A stretch of 64,000 nt of DNA from Pirellulales bacterium (lineage in GTDB: Bacteria; Planctomycetota; Planctomycetia; Pirellulales; DATAWG01): assembly GCA_036267355.1 (NCBI GenBank), contig DATAWG010000058.1, positions 1-64,000 of the forward strand. Direction: 5' to 3'. The notes below the pieces were generated by a model. The model was not told the origin of the DNA, did no database searches, and saw nothing but the letters and a program-made list of their open reading frames with translations. The position numbers were made by a program, and so were the translations under genes. Below are positions 8,397-17,572 of the stretch, one piece after another. The first letter of the stretch is position 1; every line of letters begins with the position of its first letter.

Positions 8397-11300
8397 CTAG
8401 TTGGTAACCAGCGAGGCTTTCTTTTGCGGGCTGACGTTGAGAATCTGGTCGAGCGGACTGAGCGTCCAGAACCAGTCGTAGCCCGTCGAGGCGAACAGTT
8501 CGTCGACGGCCTTGCTGGCAACGATGGTCGACGTGTTGAGTGCCACGCCGCCGGCGAGGCTGCCGTTGCTGATCTTTGCGATCCGCGTGGCGTAGCTGTC
8601 GGTCGAGCCCCACTCGGCCATGATGGCCGATAGGGCGCTGTCGTTGGCGTCGTAGGTGGTCGTGCCGGCGATCATGATCGACCCGCCCGTTGCGCTATCG
8701 ACGGAGCCAATCGGAGCGGAATAGAGTTTCGCGGCTCCCGTGCCGGCGATGAGGATATTGTGGCCGGTGCCGCCGATCAGCGTGTCGGCCCCGCTGCCGC
8801 CGATCAGGACATTGTTGCCGCCGCCGCCGACCAATTCATCGGCGCCGGATCCGGCATAGAGAAACGCCGGTAGCGTAATTGCGGAGCTGACGACGATCAT
8901 GTCGTTGCCCGCCCCGGCATAGGCGACGATTCGTCCAGTGACTGCAAAGGTGCCATACGACTTGCCGTCCATCGTGACGGTGACTTTTCCCGCGCCGGCG
9001 GAAGCGAAGCTGACGTTGTCTGCCCCCGAGGTGCCGCCGACGACCAAATCCGTTTCGCTCGGCGTGTTGGGATCGGTCGTGAGCATAACGCCCGTGGTGG
9101 AAACGGTCGTGCTGGCGGTGGCCGTGTTGTTTGCCGAATTCGATTCGGTCGTCGAGCTGCTGACGGTGGCGGTGTCGCCGATCGAGCCGGCGGCAGCCGT
9201 GATCGGCAAATCGGCTGCGATCGTGATCGAAGCGGTCGCACCCGAGGCGAGGCTGGCGATCGTGTCGGTAATCGAATTTCCGCTATGGCTGAGCGTGAAG
9301 GTCGCGCCACTGGTTTCGATCTGCGAACCATAGCTGACCGTGGACGGCAGCGTGTCGGTCAGCGAAACGCTTTGGGCGGTGCTCGGGCCATGATTCGTTA
9401 CGACTACCGTGTAGGCGATGCCGCCGCCCGGAAGCGATGTCGAAGTTGCGGTGAGCGCGACGGCCAAGTCGACGACGGCCGTGGGGGTGACGATCTTAAT
9501 GTCCTTGGCCGCCAGCGCGTCGGTGCCGGTGGCGGGAAGCGTCAGCACGGCGGCATTGCCCGCGGCGTCTTGGATCTTGCCGCCGTTGAGAATCAAAGCC
9601 GCGGTCGACGAATAATTGAGGTCGGACGTGTTTTGGTTCGCGGCCGGCGTGTAGGTGAATGTCAACGTCGAGGTGCCGTTGCCGCTGGTATAGGTGGCCA
9701 CGCCGGTGTCGTTCAAGTTCAACTCGGGAGTGCCACTGACGGTCACCGCCTCGCTGAATGCGATGCCGATCGAAACGGGCTGGCCGACATTGAACGTCGA
9801 ATTCGCGGCGGCGGTGGTGGAAATTCCGCTGACGGTCGGAGCAATGGTGTTGATCGTCAGTCCGCTGGGGCTGGTGGTGCTGGCGCTATTGCCGGCATTG
9901 TCGGTCGCGGTCGCCTGGACACTATAGGTGCCGTTGGGGATGGCGACGGGCACGGCGGCGCTCCAAGTGGTGCCGCTGACGGTGGCCGTGATCGTCTGGC
10001 CGTCGACGACGATCTTCACGCTGGCGATCTTACTGCTCGGCGTCGGATCGGTGACGGCGCCGGTGAGCGTCGGCTTGGTGTTGTTGGTGATGAGCGGAGT
10101 GACCGTGACCGTGGGGGCCGCGGTATCGATGATGATGTCGCGCGTGGCCAAGCCGTCGGTGCCGGTCGCTGGCAGCGTGAGCACGGCGTTGATGTCGCTC
10201 GAATCTTTGATCGTTCCGCCATTGAGGGCCAAGGCTCCCGTGGAGGCGTAGTCGAGGTCGGCAGTGTTTTGCCCCGTGGCAACCGTGTAGTCGAAGGTGA
10301 GCGTGCTGGTTCCGCTACCGCTCACGTAGCTCGCCACCCCGCCGTCGTTAAGCGTGAGCTTGGGCGTGCCGGTGACATTCACGGCTTCGCCAAACGTGAC
10401 AAGGATCGGGATCGTGGCGCCGGTTTGGAACGACGAATTCGCGGCTTCGGAGCTCGAAACGCCGGCAACCGGCGGCCCGGAAGAAACCGTGATATCGAAC
10501 GATTGGACCGACGTATTGCCCGCGGCATCGGTGGCACGGATTTCCACAGCGCTGACGCCAAGCTGCGAGACCGTCGGCGTCCAACTAACCGCGCCCGTCG
10601 AAGCATTGATCGTTAGCCCGGTCGGACCCGCGACGATGGCATACGTGATGCCGGCCGTCACGATGTCGCTCACCTGGGCGGTGTAGCTATAGGGATGGCC
10701 GGCCACGGCCACGGTGACCGGAGTGGATATGAACGGCAGGGTCGTGTTATCGACCGTCACGCTGAAGGCCGTCGAGGCGGTGCTGGCGAGCGACGTGGTG
10801 CCGGAATCGTTGCCCACGGTATACGACTGGTTTTCCAGAATCTGTTCGGCGGTGATTTGCTGCGGACCATTGGAAAGTGTGACGGCGCCGTTCGTGGTGA
10901 CGACGACGCTCGACGACGTGGCGACGGCGCTGCCGATTTGTTTGCCGCCATCCATGAGAACGACGGTGTCGCCCAAGGTGACGCCGGTGACCAAGAACTG
11001 GAGTTCTTTGCCCGCGCTCGAGTTGTTGAACGAAGTGATGTCGTCGCTATTGCTCGAGCCCGTGTCGGAGGCGGCTTCGAGAGTGACGCTGGTGGGGGCG
11101 GCTGGGTCGATAAACAGCGGCACCATTTCCGTGTTCGGCGCCGAATCAGGAGTTTCCGAACTGGCGACGCCGAAAAACATTGGCGTGACGCCGACCAAGC
11201 CGTTGGTCGGCGTGACCGTCACTTTCCCCGTCGACGAATTGATGCTGACATTCAGATTCGGGTTGATCGCCTGCGTCGGGCTAAGGTCGAACGGCGACAA

Positions 11301-12389
11301 ACCGGTTTGATCGTAGTAGGTGATCGGGTCGCCTTCGAGATCGAAGGCCGGCAATTGGAAGGTGAGCGGAGTGTTTACGGTCGTCGTTTGCGTGGGGATG
11401 CTGGTCAAAATCGGGCCGGGATCGCTTTGCGGCGCTTCGACCGTCACCTGAAACGTTTGCGAGGTCGTGCCGCCATGGCCGTCGTTGGCCGTTACGGTCA
11501 CGGAGCCGGTGCCGGTCGTCCCGAGCGGCGCCGAAAGGCCGAGGGCGAAATCGTTGTTGTCGGTGCTGATCGTGGCTTTGGTGATCGTCACCGGGCTGTA
11601 GGGCAAATTTTTGTCGGAGGCATTATTGGGCACGTTGCCGATGTCGGTGAGGATATTCATCCCCGAAACGACCTGGCCGAAAACCGTGTATTGCAGATCG
11701 AGGAACGACGACGTGTTTGTCGTGGTGATGAAGAACTCCGTGCTGCCCGTGTCGTCGGCCGTCATGCGCGCGAGGCCCACCACCCCTTCGCTGGTGTATT
11801 CCAGCGGCTGGCTTGGATCCGAGACGGGAAGCACCGAATTGAATTCGTCGTCGAGCGTTTTCACGTCGGCGCTGGCCGGGGCCGTGGCGCCGTCCAAACC
11901 AGCCTGAGCGACGAACCCGGGCACGATGCGGTAGAAATCGATGCCGTTGTAAGCGCCGGAGTTCACCAGATTTTCGATCTGCGCGACGGTGTTCGGGGCC
12001 GCGCTGGGAAATAGCTCGATCACGATCGTGCCGGAGAACGACGTATCGCCCGCCTGGCCGCTCGCGGTATGGGTGACGCTGAGCACCAGATCGGGATTAC
12101 CGGTCTGCAGATCGGCCGTGATGGATGGATTCGTGCTGGTGACGGAGTAGCTGAGCGTATATCCGCTCGGGCTGGTGGCGTTGATCGGAATCTCAAGCGG
12201 CAGGCCGGCCTGCAGCGTCTGATTCGGAATCGATGCCAGCGTCGGAGCGGTCAGCACCAGCCGCGGCTCGAGCGCTTCGAGGCGAGCGCCGCGGGCCTTC
12301 CGGAGGCGAGACCCTTTTTCGCCACGGGAAATCGAGGCAGAACCATACGACGACCCCAAACGATAACGACAGCGCAAGTTGTTCAGCAT
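8397..12389 (-). CDS. Giant secreted protein: LEPR motif, cyclophilin domain, Ig-like domains, DUF11, RTX-type repeats
   Basis: 1330 residues from ATG 12389. The frame extends to 12518, but the upstream part looks untranslated. Residues 37-46 read LEALEPRLVL, the LEPR-type motif at the N-termini of many large planctomycete exported proteins. An Ig-like stretch follows, then a cyclophilin-type PPIase domain at about 115-275 (IVIELFPSAAPNTVAQIENL; GIDFYRIVPGFVAQ; TEFFITT). Further on are cadherin/Ig-like domains, two related modules each ending LPATGTD and about 130 residues long, a DUF11-like domain (VVVTNHGPSTAQSVSLTDTL), and Gly-Asp-rich hemolysin-type repeats (LIGGSGADTLIGGTGHN). The C-terminus ends with a TGYDWFW segment resembling the degenerate end of other planctomycete exported proteins. 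Probably cell-surface. The PPIase core lacks some usual catalytic context, so activity is uncertain. Confidence 0.85.
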   Translation of the reverse strand: MLNNLRCRYRLGSSYGSASISRGEKGSRLRKARGARLEALEPRLVLTAPTLASIPNQTLQAGLPLEIPINATSPSGYTLSYSVTSTNPSITADLQTGNPDLVLSVTHTASGQAGDTSFSGTIVIELFPSAAPNTVAQIENLVNSGAYNGIDFYRIVPGFVAQAGLDGATAPASADVKTLDDEFNSVLPVSDPSQPLEYTSEGVVGLARMTADDTGSTEFFITTTNTSSFLDLQYTVFGQVVSGMNILTDIGNVPNNASDKNLPYSPVTITKATISTDNNDFALGLSAPLGTTGTGSVTVTANDGHGGTTSQTFQVTVEAPQSDPGPILTSIPTQTTTVNTPLTFQLPAFDLEGDPITYYDQTGLSPFDLSPTQAINPNLNVSINSSTGKVTVTPTNGLVGVTPMFFGVASSETPDSAPNTEMVPLFIDPAAPTSVTLEAASDTGSSNSDDITSFNNSSAGKELQFLVTGVTLGDTVVLMDGGKQIGSAVATSSSVVVTTNGAVTLSNGPQQITAEQILENQSYTVGNDSGTTSLASTASTAFSVTVDNTTLPFISTPVTVAVAGHPYSYTAQVSDIVTAGITYAIVAGPTGLTINASTGAVSWTPTVSQLGVSAVEIRATDAAGNTSVQSFDITVSSGPPVAGVSSSEAANSSFQTGATIPILVTFGEAVNVTGTPKLTLNDGGVASYVSGSGTSTLTFDYTVATGQNTADLDYASTGALALNGGTIKDSSDINAVLTLPATGTDGLATRDIIIDTAAPTVTVTPLITNNTKPTLTGAVTDPTPSSKIASVKIVVDGQTITATVSGTTWSAAVPVAIPNGTYSVQATATDNAGNSASTTSPSGLTINTIAPTVSGISTTAAANSTFNVGQPVSIGIAFSEAVTVSGTPELNLNDTGVATYTSGNGTSTLTFTYTPAANQNTSDLNYSSTAALILNGGKIQDAAGNAAVLTLPATGTDALAAKDIKIVTPTAVVDLAVALTATSTSLPGGGIAYTVVVTNHGPSTAQSVSLTDTLPSTVSYGSQIETSGATFTLSHSGNSITDTIASLASGATASITIAADLPITAAAGSIGDTATVSSSTTESNSANNTATASTTVSTTGVMLTTDPNTPSETDLVVGGTSGADNVSFASAGAGKVTVTMDGKSYGTFAVTGRIVAYAGAGNDMIVVSSAITLPAFLYAGSGADELVGGGGNNVLIGGSGADTLIGGTGHNILIAGTGAAKLYSAPIGSVDSATGGSIMIAGTTTYDANDSALSAIMAEWGSTDSYATRIAKISNGSLAGGVALNTSTIVASKAVDELFASTGYDWFWTLSPLDQILNVSPQKKASLVTN

Positions 12390-12570
12390 GATGCCTGACG
12401 ATTCGCCAGAACGGCGGAAGGAAAAGGACAGGGGTGGTGGCTGCTTTCGCTCGCCGGCCAAGACGAGCGCGCCGGCTGGGTAAGCTTTGATGGTAGTTGG
12501 AGATCGCAAAGCTGACAAGCAATTCGTCGCGCAATTATCGGGGCGACTTTGCAGGGGTCAGGCTATGCCG

Positions 12571-12618
12571 CAAAAAACGAAAATGCCGGCGGGACGGCGC
12601 GATCGTCGTCCCGTCGGC
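12571..12618 (-). terminator. Rho-independent terminator after the Gly/Ala/Asn repeat gene
   Basis: Read on the minus strand, GCCGACGGGACG and CGTCCCGCCGGC form a strong stem (12585-12618), followed by ATTTTCGTTTTTT (12571-12584). It starts 46 nt after the stop codon at 12664 and precedes the next minus-strand gene. Confidence 0.75.
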
Positions 12619-12663
12619 TACAAAATCCCATTTCTCGATCGAGTCGATTCCGCGATCAGCCCA

Positions 12664-14319
12664 CTATCGACCGCTCGTCCCGGTTGTCGGCGCCTGAGTG
12701 GGCTGACCGGTTGCCGCCGCTTGGCCCGTCTGGCCGGTCGTCGCCGGCTGGAAAGTTTGGCCATTGAAATAGAGCCATTGGCCATTCCGCCAGTACCAAC
12801 CGTTCACGTTCGCTCGGGCATTCGCATTGGCATTTGCGCCGTTCGCGTTGCCGTTGAGATTTGCATTGGGATTGCCGTTGGCATTGGCATTGATGCCGTT
12901 GTTCAATCCGCGGTAGCCGCTGCTATAGCGGCCGGAGTACGGGCTGGCAGCGTTGGCGGTTGCGCCCAGGGCGGCATTGGCCGTGGTTCCGTTACCGGCG
13001 GTGCCGTTCGGCATTACGCCGTTTGCACCGTTTGCAACAGCGCCGTTTTCAAGCCCGCCACCCACGACGCCGCCGTTGAGTGCCGCGTTGGCTTCGAAAT
13101 TCGCCCAATTGGTTCCGTTCCAGTACATCCACTGGTTATTGGCCATCGGATACCACCAACGTCCTTGGTAGAACCGATAGGCAGCATTGCCGGTCGCATT
13201 TGCGCCGAGCTGCGCGTTAGCTTGATTTGCTCCGTTCACGCCGTTCAACCCGTTGGTGGCATTGAGGCCGTTGGCCGCATTCGCGCCCACGCCAGCGCCT
13301 GTGCCGTAAGCGCCGCCCGCCGTCGCCGGGTTGGTTGCCGCACCGGCAGCTGCTCCGCCATAGAGCGGATTTGCGCTATTGATGGCGCCGGGATTATTGA
13401 GGCCCGTGCCATTGATTCCGTTCGCTTCGGGAGTGCGGCGAAGGGTTCCATTGTCGTAATTGAGCCCATGATAGCCATTCGCGGCGGCGCCTGTGGTGCC
13501 GTTCGCGTTGGCGGTCCCGGTCGTCGTGCCGGCCGTGCCATTCGCGGTGCCCGTGGCGTTGTTGACTCCATTCACACCGCTCGCGCCGAATTGGGAACCG
13601 GTGTTGGCGGGCGTCCCCAGTGTGCCAGCGGCCGCGCTTGATTGATTCGGATTGGTTGCGGTCGTGCCAGTTGCATTGTTCACTCCATTTACCGCGTTGG
13701 CGCCGAACTGCGATCCTGTGTTCGCTGGCGTACCAATCGTGCCGCTGTTTGCGGTGCTTTGGCCGCCGCCGGCGGCCGGCGTAAGTGTCGAGCCATTGTT
13801 GACGCCGGTCCCGTTACTAATTGTTCCAGAATTGCCGAAGGCAGAGCCTGTGTTCGCTGGCGTACCGATCGTACCGGAATTCGACGCCGCCTGGCCGTTC
13901 GAGATCGGCTGTGAGCCGGTTGCGGAGGTGCCTGTCGTCGCTGGAGTAGTTGTTGACGAGCCGCTGTTGATCGCGGCATTGCCGTTGGTGCGCCCGGTGG
14001 AGTTTAGTGTGCCAGAATTTGGTGTTCCCGAGCTGTTCGTGCTCCCGTTTGCCGTGCCGGCGGCGTTAGCGGCTCCGATTCCGGCGCCTGCGCCTGCGGC
14101 ATGTCCGGCAGCCCCAGCTGCGCCCGCTCCGGCCGCACCCGCTCCGGCCGCACCCGCTCCGGCCGCACCTGCTCCTGCAGCGCCACCGGCCCCTCCACCG
14201 GCCGCTCCTCCACCACCCCCGGCACCGCCGCCACCCCCGCCCCCGCCGGCTGCGAAGACGTTTGTGGTTGCCATCGTGATTCCCACCATGCAGAAAAGTG
14301 CAAAAGCTAAATAGCGCAT
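12664..14319 (-). CDS. Secreted Gly/Ala/Asn low-complexity protein with W-rich surface repeats
   Basis: 551 residues. A signal peptide (RYLAFALFCMVGITMATTNVFA) is followed by poly-Gly and (AGAAG)n tracts, then repeats of NSGTIGTPANTGSQFG type (about four copies at residues 130-260) and long Asn/Gly/Ala spacer. Two aromatic modules stand out: YRFYQGRWWYPMANNQWMYW near residue 385 and VNGWYWRNGQWLYFNG near the end. Both resemble the W/Y-rich repeats of planctomycete envelope proteins. ATG 14319 is supported by AAGGAG about 7 nt upstream on the minus strand. A strong terminator lies 46 nt beyond the stop. Likely an extracellular structural or matrix protein. No enzymatic domain was recognised. 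Confidence 0.8.
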   Translation of the reverse strand: MRYLAFALFCMVGITMATTNVFAAGGGGGGGGAGGGGGAAGGGAGGAAGAGAAGAGAAGAGAAGAGAAGAAGHAAGAGAGIGAANAAGTANGSTNSSGTPNSGTLNSTGRTNGNAAINSGSSTTTPATTGTSATGSQPISNGQAASNSGTIGTPANTGSAFGNSGTISNGTGVNNGSTLTPAAGGGQSTANSGTIGTPANTGSQFGANAVNGVNNATGTTATNPNQSSAAAGTLGTPANTGSQFGASGVNGVNNATGTANGTAGTTTGTANANGTTGAAANGYHGLNYDNGTLRRTPEANGINGTGLNNPGAINSANPLYGGAAAGAATNPATAGGAYGTGAGVGANAANGLNATNGLNGVNGANQANAQLGANATGNAAYRFYQGRWWYPMANNQWMYWNGTNWANFEANAALNGGVVGGGLENGAVANGANGVMPNGTAGNGTTANAALGATANAASPYSGRYSSGYRGLNNGINANANGNPNANLNGNANGANANANARANVNGWYWRNGQWLYFNGQTFQPATTGQTGQAAATGQPTQAPTTGTSGR

Positions 14320-14885
14320 AATCGAATCTCCTTAATTGAGACAGCCGCGACAAGAATTTTTCGCCCGTCGTGGTAGAATTGCAAAAAACGCGCCGGGCGG
14401 GGCCGCGAAAGATTGATTTCCATCGATTGCGCAACGAGAGATTTGGCAATGAGTCGTTCCCAGGGTAGCAATTGATCCTCGCTCCCCTCATGGCGAGGGA
14501 GAGATTGGCAATTTGTAAATTGTTAACGAAAACGGATGAGATCGCGATCCGCGGTGCTAACGATCAAGTGCGAATTTGAATCGAGCGAAATTGACAACGT
14601 CTGGCCAATTTTCAGTCTGTTTTCTCGAATCTTCACGAGCTACCCACGAAATGTCTTTCGGAGCGAATTGCAAATTCGCGCACTTCGTTGGAGAATCAAA
14701 GAGTTTCAAATTGCCGGGCGCGGTATGATGGGTTCGTGCGCGACGGCAAGCAATTCAAAGGCAGAGGCAGCTTCTAAATGGATTCCACGTTAGACCCTCC
14801 ACGTCATCCGGCGCACGCTCAATCGGAGCAGCGCGGGAATAATCATCATCCCGCTTCGGCAGCGATCACCGAAGGAGAAAAGCGC
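14320..14885. other. AT-richer divergent intergenic region
   Basis: It separates the leftward secreted-protein gene from the rightward response regulator and is visibly lower in GC than its surroundings (14500-14720), as expected for promoters. A small inverted repeat (CTCGCTCCCCTCATGGCGAGGGAG) lies near 14478-14503. TTGACA at about 14590 could be a -35 box but no matching -10 is clear. No gene was recognised. The open frame that begins at 14778 upstream of the regulator start is probably leader. Confidence 0.5.
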
Positions 14886-16382
14886 ATGGCGACAGTGCTT
14901 GTTATCGACGACGATCGTTCGATACCTCGCTTGGTCGAGGGAGCTCTGCGCGATTCGGAGATCAATGTAATTCCGGCCGTTACAGCCGCGGAGGGCATTG
15001 CGCTCATCGAAACGCAAGACCCCGACGTCATCGTGTTGGACGTGATGCTTCCGGATATGGACGGCTTGGCGGCATTTCACGAGATCCACAAGCGGGCCCC
15101 GAAGGTGCCAGTGATTTTCATCACGGCCGGCGGCGCGAGCGACACGGCAATCGAAGCGATGAAACTCGGCGCCACCGACTACCTCGTCAAGCCGCTGGAG
15201 CTTGCGAAGGTGCAAGACATGATCCGGCAGGCGCTCGAGATTCGCCGCTGGATGAATGTCCCCGTAAAACTGATGGAGAGCGCCGCCGACGAAGGGCCGG
15301 GCGACAACCTCGTGGGCGTCAGCCCGCAAATGCAGGAAGTCTATAAGGCGATCGGGCGCGTCGCGCCGCAGGACGTCACCGTGTTGATCGTCGGCGAAAG
15401 CGGCTCGGGCAAGGAGCTTGTGGCCCGCGCGATTTACCATCATAGCCGGCGTGCCGACAAGCGATTTTTGGCCGTCAATTGCGCCGCGCTCACTGAAACG
15501 TTGCTGGAAAGTGAATTGTTCGGCCACGAGCGAGGATCGTTCACCGGCGCGAATACGCAGCGCATCGGAAAATTCGAGCAGTGCAGCGGGGGGACGCTCT
15601 TTCTCGATGAAGTCGGCGATATGACCCTTTCCCTGCAGAGCAAGGTTTTGCGTGTGTTGCAAGAACAGCGCTTCGAGCGTGTCGGAGGCACCGAAACTGT
15701 TCACACCGACGTGCGTATCATCACTGCCACCAACCGCAATCTGGAAAAAATGGTCGCCGACGGCGAATTCCGTGAAGACCTGTACTATCGGCTCAACGGA
15801 TTTACGATCAAGCTGCCTCCGCTGCGCGACCGCAAAACCGATCTGGTGATTTTGCTCGAACGATTCTTGGGCCGCTTCCGCCAAGAGCTTCGCAAAGACG
15901 TGCAAGGCATTTCGCCCGATGCCCTCCAGTTGCTCTCCCATTACCGCTGGCCAGGAAATGTCCGGCAACTGCAAAATGTCTTGCGCCACGCCATGCTGCA
16001 CGCCACGGGACCAGTCTTGATCTCGGAATTTTTCCCCCAAGAGATACGTTCCGAGGCGGCCGCCGGCGCGGCCAACGGAACCGGAGCCGAAGGGCAAGAG
16101 GGGGGCGGCCCGTTTTCGGCTCGCGATCTACAGGCGTTTGTCGAAGAGCGACTGAAGGCAGACTCCACCAATCTCTACGCCGAATCGTTGGAAATGATGG
16201 AACGCCATTTACTTTCGACCATCATGCAAGCGACCAAGGGAAACCTTTCCAAGGCCGCCGCAATCTTGGGCATCACCCGCGGAAGCGTTCGCAACAAGCT
16301 AAAAACGCTCGGCATTTCCATCGAACGGCAGATCCAACTCAACGACGACGCGGAGTCGGCCATGCCAGGCGATCTGGCGTAA
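14886..16382 (+). CDS. NtrC-family sigma-54-dependent response regulator
   Basis: 498 residues from ATG 14886, preceded by GAAGGAGAAAAGCGC. The same frame is open from 14778, but that ATG gives 36 non-family residues. The receiver domain (1-120) has acidic DDD at 8-10 and phospho-acceptor Asp52 in VLDVMLPDMDG. The AAA+ domain has Walker A GESGSGKE, the sigma-54 contact loop as GSFTGA instead of GAFTGA, and FLDEVGDM. A Fis-type helix-turn-helix ends the protein (GNLSKAAAILGITRGSVRNK). It should activate RNA polymerase-sigma-54 when phosphorylated. No histidine kinase is adjacent. A near-consensus sigma-54 promoter lies 220 bp downstream and a stand-alone Hpt protein 4.8 kb downstream. Confidence 0.95.
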   Translation: MATVLVIDDDRSIPRLVEGALRDSEINVIPAVTAAEGIALIETQDPDVIVLDVMLPDMDGLAAFHEIHKRAPKVPVIFITAGGASDTAIEAMKLGATDYLVKPLELAKVQDMIRQALEIRRWMNVPVKLMESAADEGPGDNLVGVSPQMQEVYKAIGRVAPQDVTVLIVGESGSGKELVARAIYHHSRRADKRFLAVNCAALTETLLESELFGHERGSFTGANTQRIGKFEQCSGGTLFLDEVGDMTLSLQSKVLRVLQEQRFERVGGTETVHTDVRIITATNRNLEKMVADGEFREDLYYRLNGFTIKLPPLRDRKTDLVILLERFLGRFRQELRKDVQGISPDALQLLSHYRWPGNVRQLQNVLRHAMLHATGPVLISEFFPQEIRSEAAAGAANGTGAEGQEGGGPFSARDLQAFVEERLKADSTNLYAESLEMMERHLLSTIMQATKGNLSKAAAILGITRGSVRNKLKTLGISIERQIQLNDDAESAMPGDLA

Positions 16383-16602
16383 CATGGGGCTCCCTGCGAA
16401 TATTCAAAAAGCTCCGGACGCAATGGCTGCGCCCTTGAGTTGCCCGCGCCCTCCTCGCAGACGCTGCGGGCCAGTGTTTTGGTTCCAGTGATCGAACACG
16501 GGAGCGAAGAGTTCGCCAGGAGCGCGCTGAGAGGCTGTTGCTACCTGTCATGCCGTCCTCTTTGCCAGGCGGCTTGCGATAGGCGGCGCCCAAAGTGCTG
16601 TT

Positions 16603-16619
16603 TTGGCACAGAGATTGCA
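16603..16619 (+). promoter_or_regulatory. Sigma-54 promoter (-24/-12), near consensus
   Basis: TTGGCACAGAGATTGCA matches the consensus TTGGCACG-N4-TTGCA at all but one position, with GG (16605-16606) and GC (16617-16618) exactly 10 nt apart. Transcription should start near 16630, about 100 nt before the ATG at 16729. It lies directly after a sigma-54 activator gene and reads into the membrane-protein cluster. Confidence 0.8.
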
Positions 16620-16689
16620 ATGATGGATGTTTTACGGAGCAGCATTCGCTTCAGCGCACCCTGGCTCGGAGCCTCGGGGCACCACCGCC

Positions 16690-16714
16690 AAAGACAGTTT
16701 CGCGTCTTTTTTTT
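16690..16714 (+). terminator. Small hairpin with T-run in the leader of the DUF883-like gene
   Basis: AAAGAC and GTCTTT form a 6-bp stem followed by an uninterrupted run of T (to 16714), just before the GAGGAG ribosome site of the gene at 16729. It could attenuate the sigma-54 transcript or end read-through. The stem is short, so this is tentative. Confidence 0.35.
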
Positions 16715-16728
16715 GAGGAGAACCGATC

Positions 16729-17055
16729 ATGTCCAGTCCCAATCTTAGCGATAGCGCCCGCCGGACCGCCCACGACGTGCGAAATCAAGCCGAAGACCTG
16801 AAATCAACTGCGCAGCAAAATGCGGGCGCCGTCATGCACTCGGCCCAGCAGTTTGGCGCGGATGTCAAACATGCCGTGCAAGATCAACTTGGCAACCTGC
16901 AGGACACCGCTTCGGAATACATGGAGCAGGGAAAATCGGTGGCTTGCGACATGCGCCACTCCCTCGAGGATCGCATCCGCCAGCAGCCATTGAATTCGAT
17001 GTTGGTCGTCGCGGGCATTGGCTTCGCGCTTGGTTTCTTGTTCACCCGGCGTTAA
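16729..17055 (+). CDS. DUF883/ElaB-YqjD-like membrane-anchored protein
   Basis: 108 residues. An amphipathic, Gln/Ala/Asp-rich helical N-terminus (about 1-80: SARRTAHDVRNQAEDLKSTA and similar) is followed by one hydrophobic C-terminal helix (SMLVVAGIGFALGFLF) ending TRR. This is the ElaB/YqjD/DUF883 arrangement, in which a soluble helical part is tethered to the inner membrane. E. coli members are stationary-phase proteins that bind ribosomes. Strong GAGGAG ribosome site 7 nt before the ATG. First gene after the sigma-54 promoter, so probably a regulated stress protein. Confidence 0.85.
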   Translation: MSSPNLSDSARRTAHDVRNQAEDLKSTAQQNAGAVMHSAQQFGADVKHAVQDQLGNLQDTASEYMEQGKSVACDMRHSLEDRIRQQPLNSMLVVAGIGFALGFLFTRR

Positions 17056-17150
17056 TCGGGCCGGCGCCACCTGCCGAGTTGCGACATGCCGAGTTGTCAG
17101 ATGCCGAACCCTACAGGTCGAACCGATCGAGCCGATAAACGGGATGCACG

Positions 17151-17549
17151 ATGAATTCGTCGAATCGCCCTTCCAATCCGGAGGCGGAGTTGTGGGCGGC
17201 CATTGAATCGGTGGCCCGCAAAGTCCGCGATGATGCGGCATGCACGACGAGTGCGCGAGCCTGGATGCGGCTGCACCCGCGAACAGCGATCGGCATTGGC
17301 TTGGTGTCGGGGTTCGTGATGGGCGAGACGGTCAAACACGAAATCGAACCACTCCGTGGCGTAAGTCCGCCTTCGGCGGGCGAGCGCCGGGAGTTGGTTG
17401 TTGGCAATCGATGGTCCGAATGGTTTTCGCGGTTGATGCACGCTATCTTGGCACTTTTCGGCCTTGGGCTGCGAACGGCGGCACGGGGTCTGTTAGGCAA
17501 CCTGACGTCCAGCGTCATGCGGTTGGAGAACTGGTTGCCTCCGAAGTAG
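17151..17549 (+). CDS. Small membrane-associated protein of unknown function
   Basis: 132 residues, with no family recognised. The N-terminus is polar/helical (PEAELWAAIESVARKVRDD), the middle has a Gly-rich hydrophobic helix (AIGIGLVSGFVMGETVKH) resembling that of the preceding DUF883-like protein, and a second hydrophobic stretch follows (LMHAILALFGLGLRTAARGL). The likely layout is two membrane passes with the spacer about 60 residues long. It lies 95 nt after the DUF883-like gene and 24 nt before the AI-2E transporter start, consistent with co-transcription. Confidence 0.65.
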   Translation: MNSSNRPSNPEAELWAAIESVARKVRDDAACTTSARAWMRLHPRTAIGIGLVSGFVMGETVKHEIEPLRGVSPPSAGERRELVVGNRWSEWFSRLMHAILALFGLGLRTAARGLLGNLTSSVMRLENWLPPK

Positions 17550-17572
17550 ACGGCCCCTGAGGCCGGGTGCGT

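Noticed and set aside
9285-12014. Two 440-residue plus-strand frames
   Set aside because: Shadows of the repetitive secreted giant, Arg/Gly-rich without motifs.
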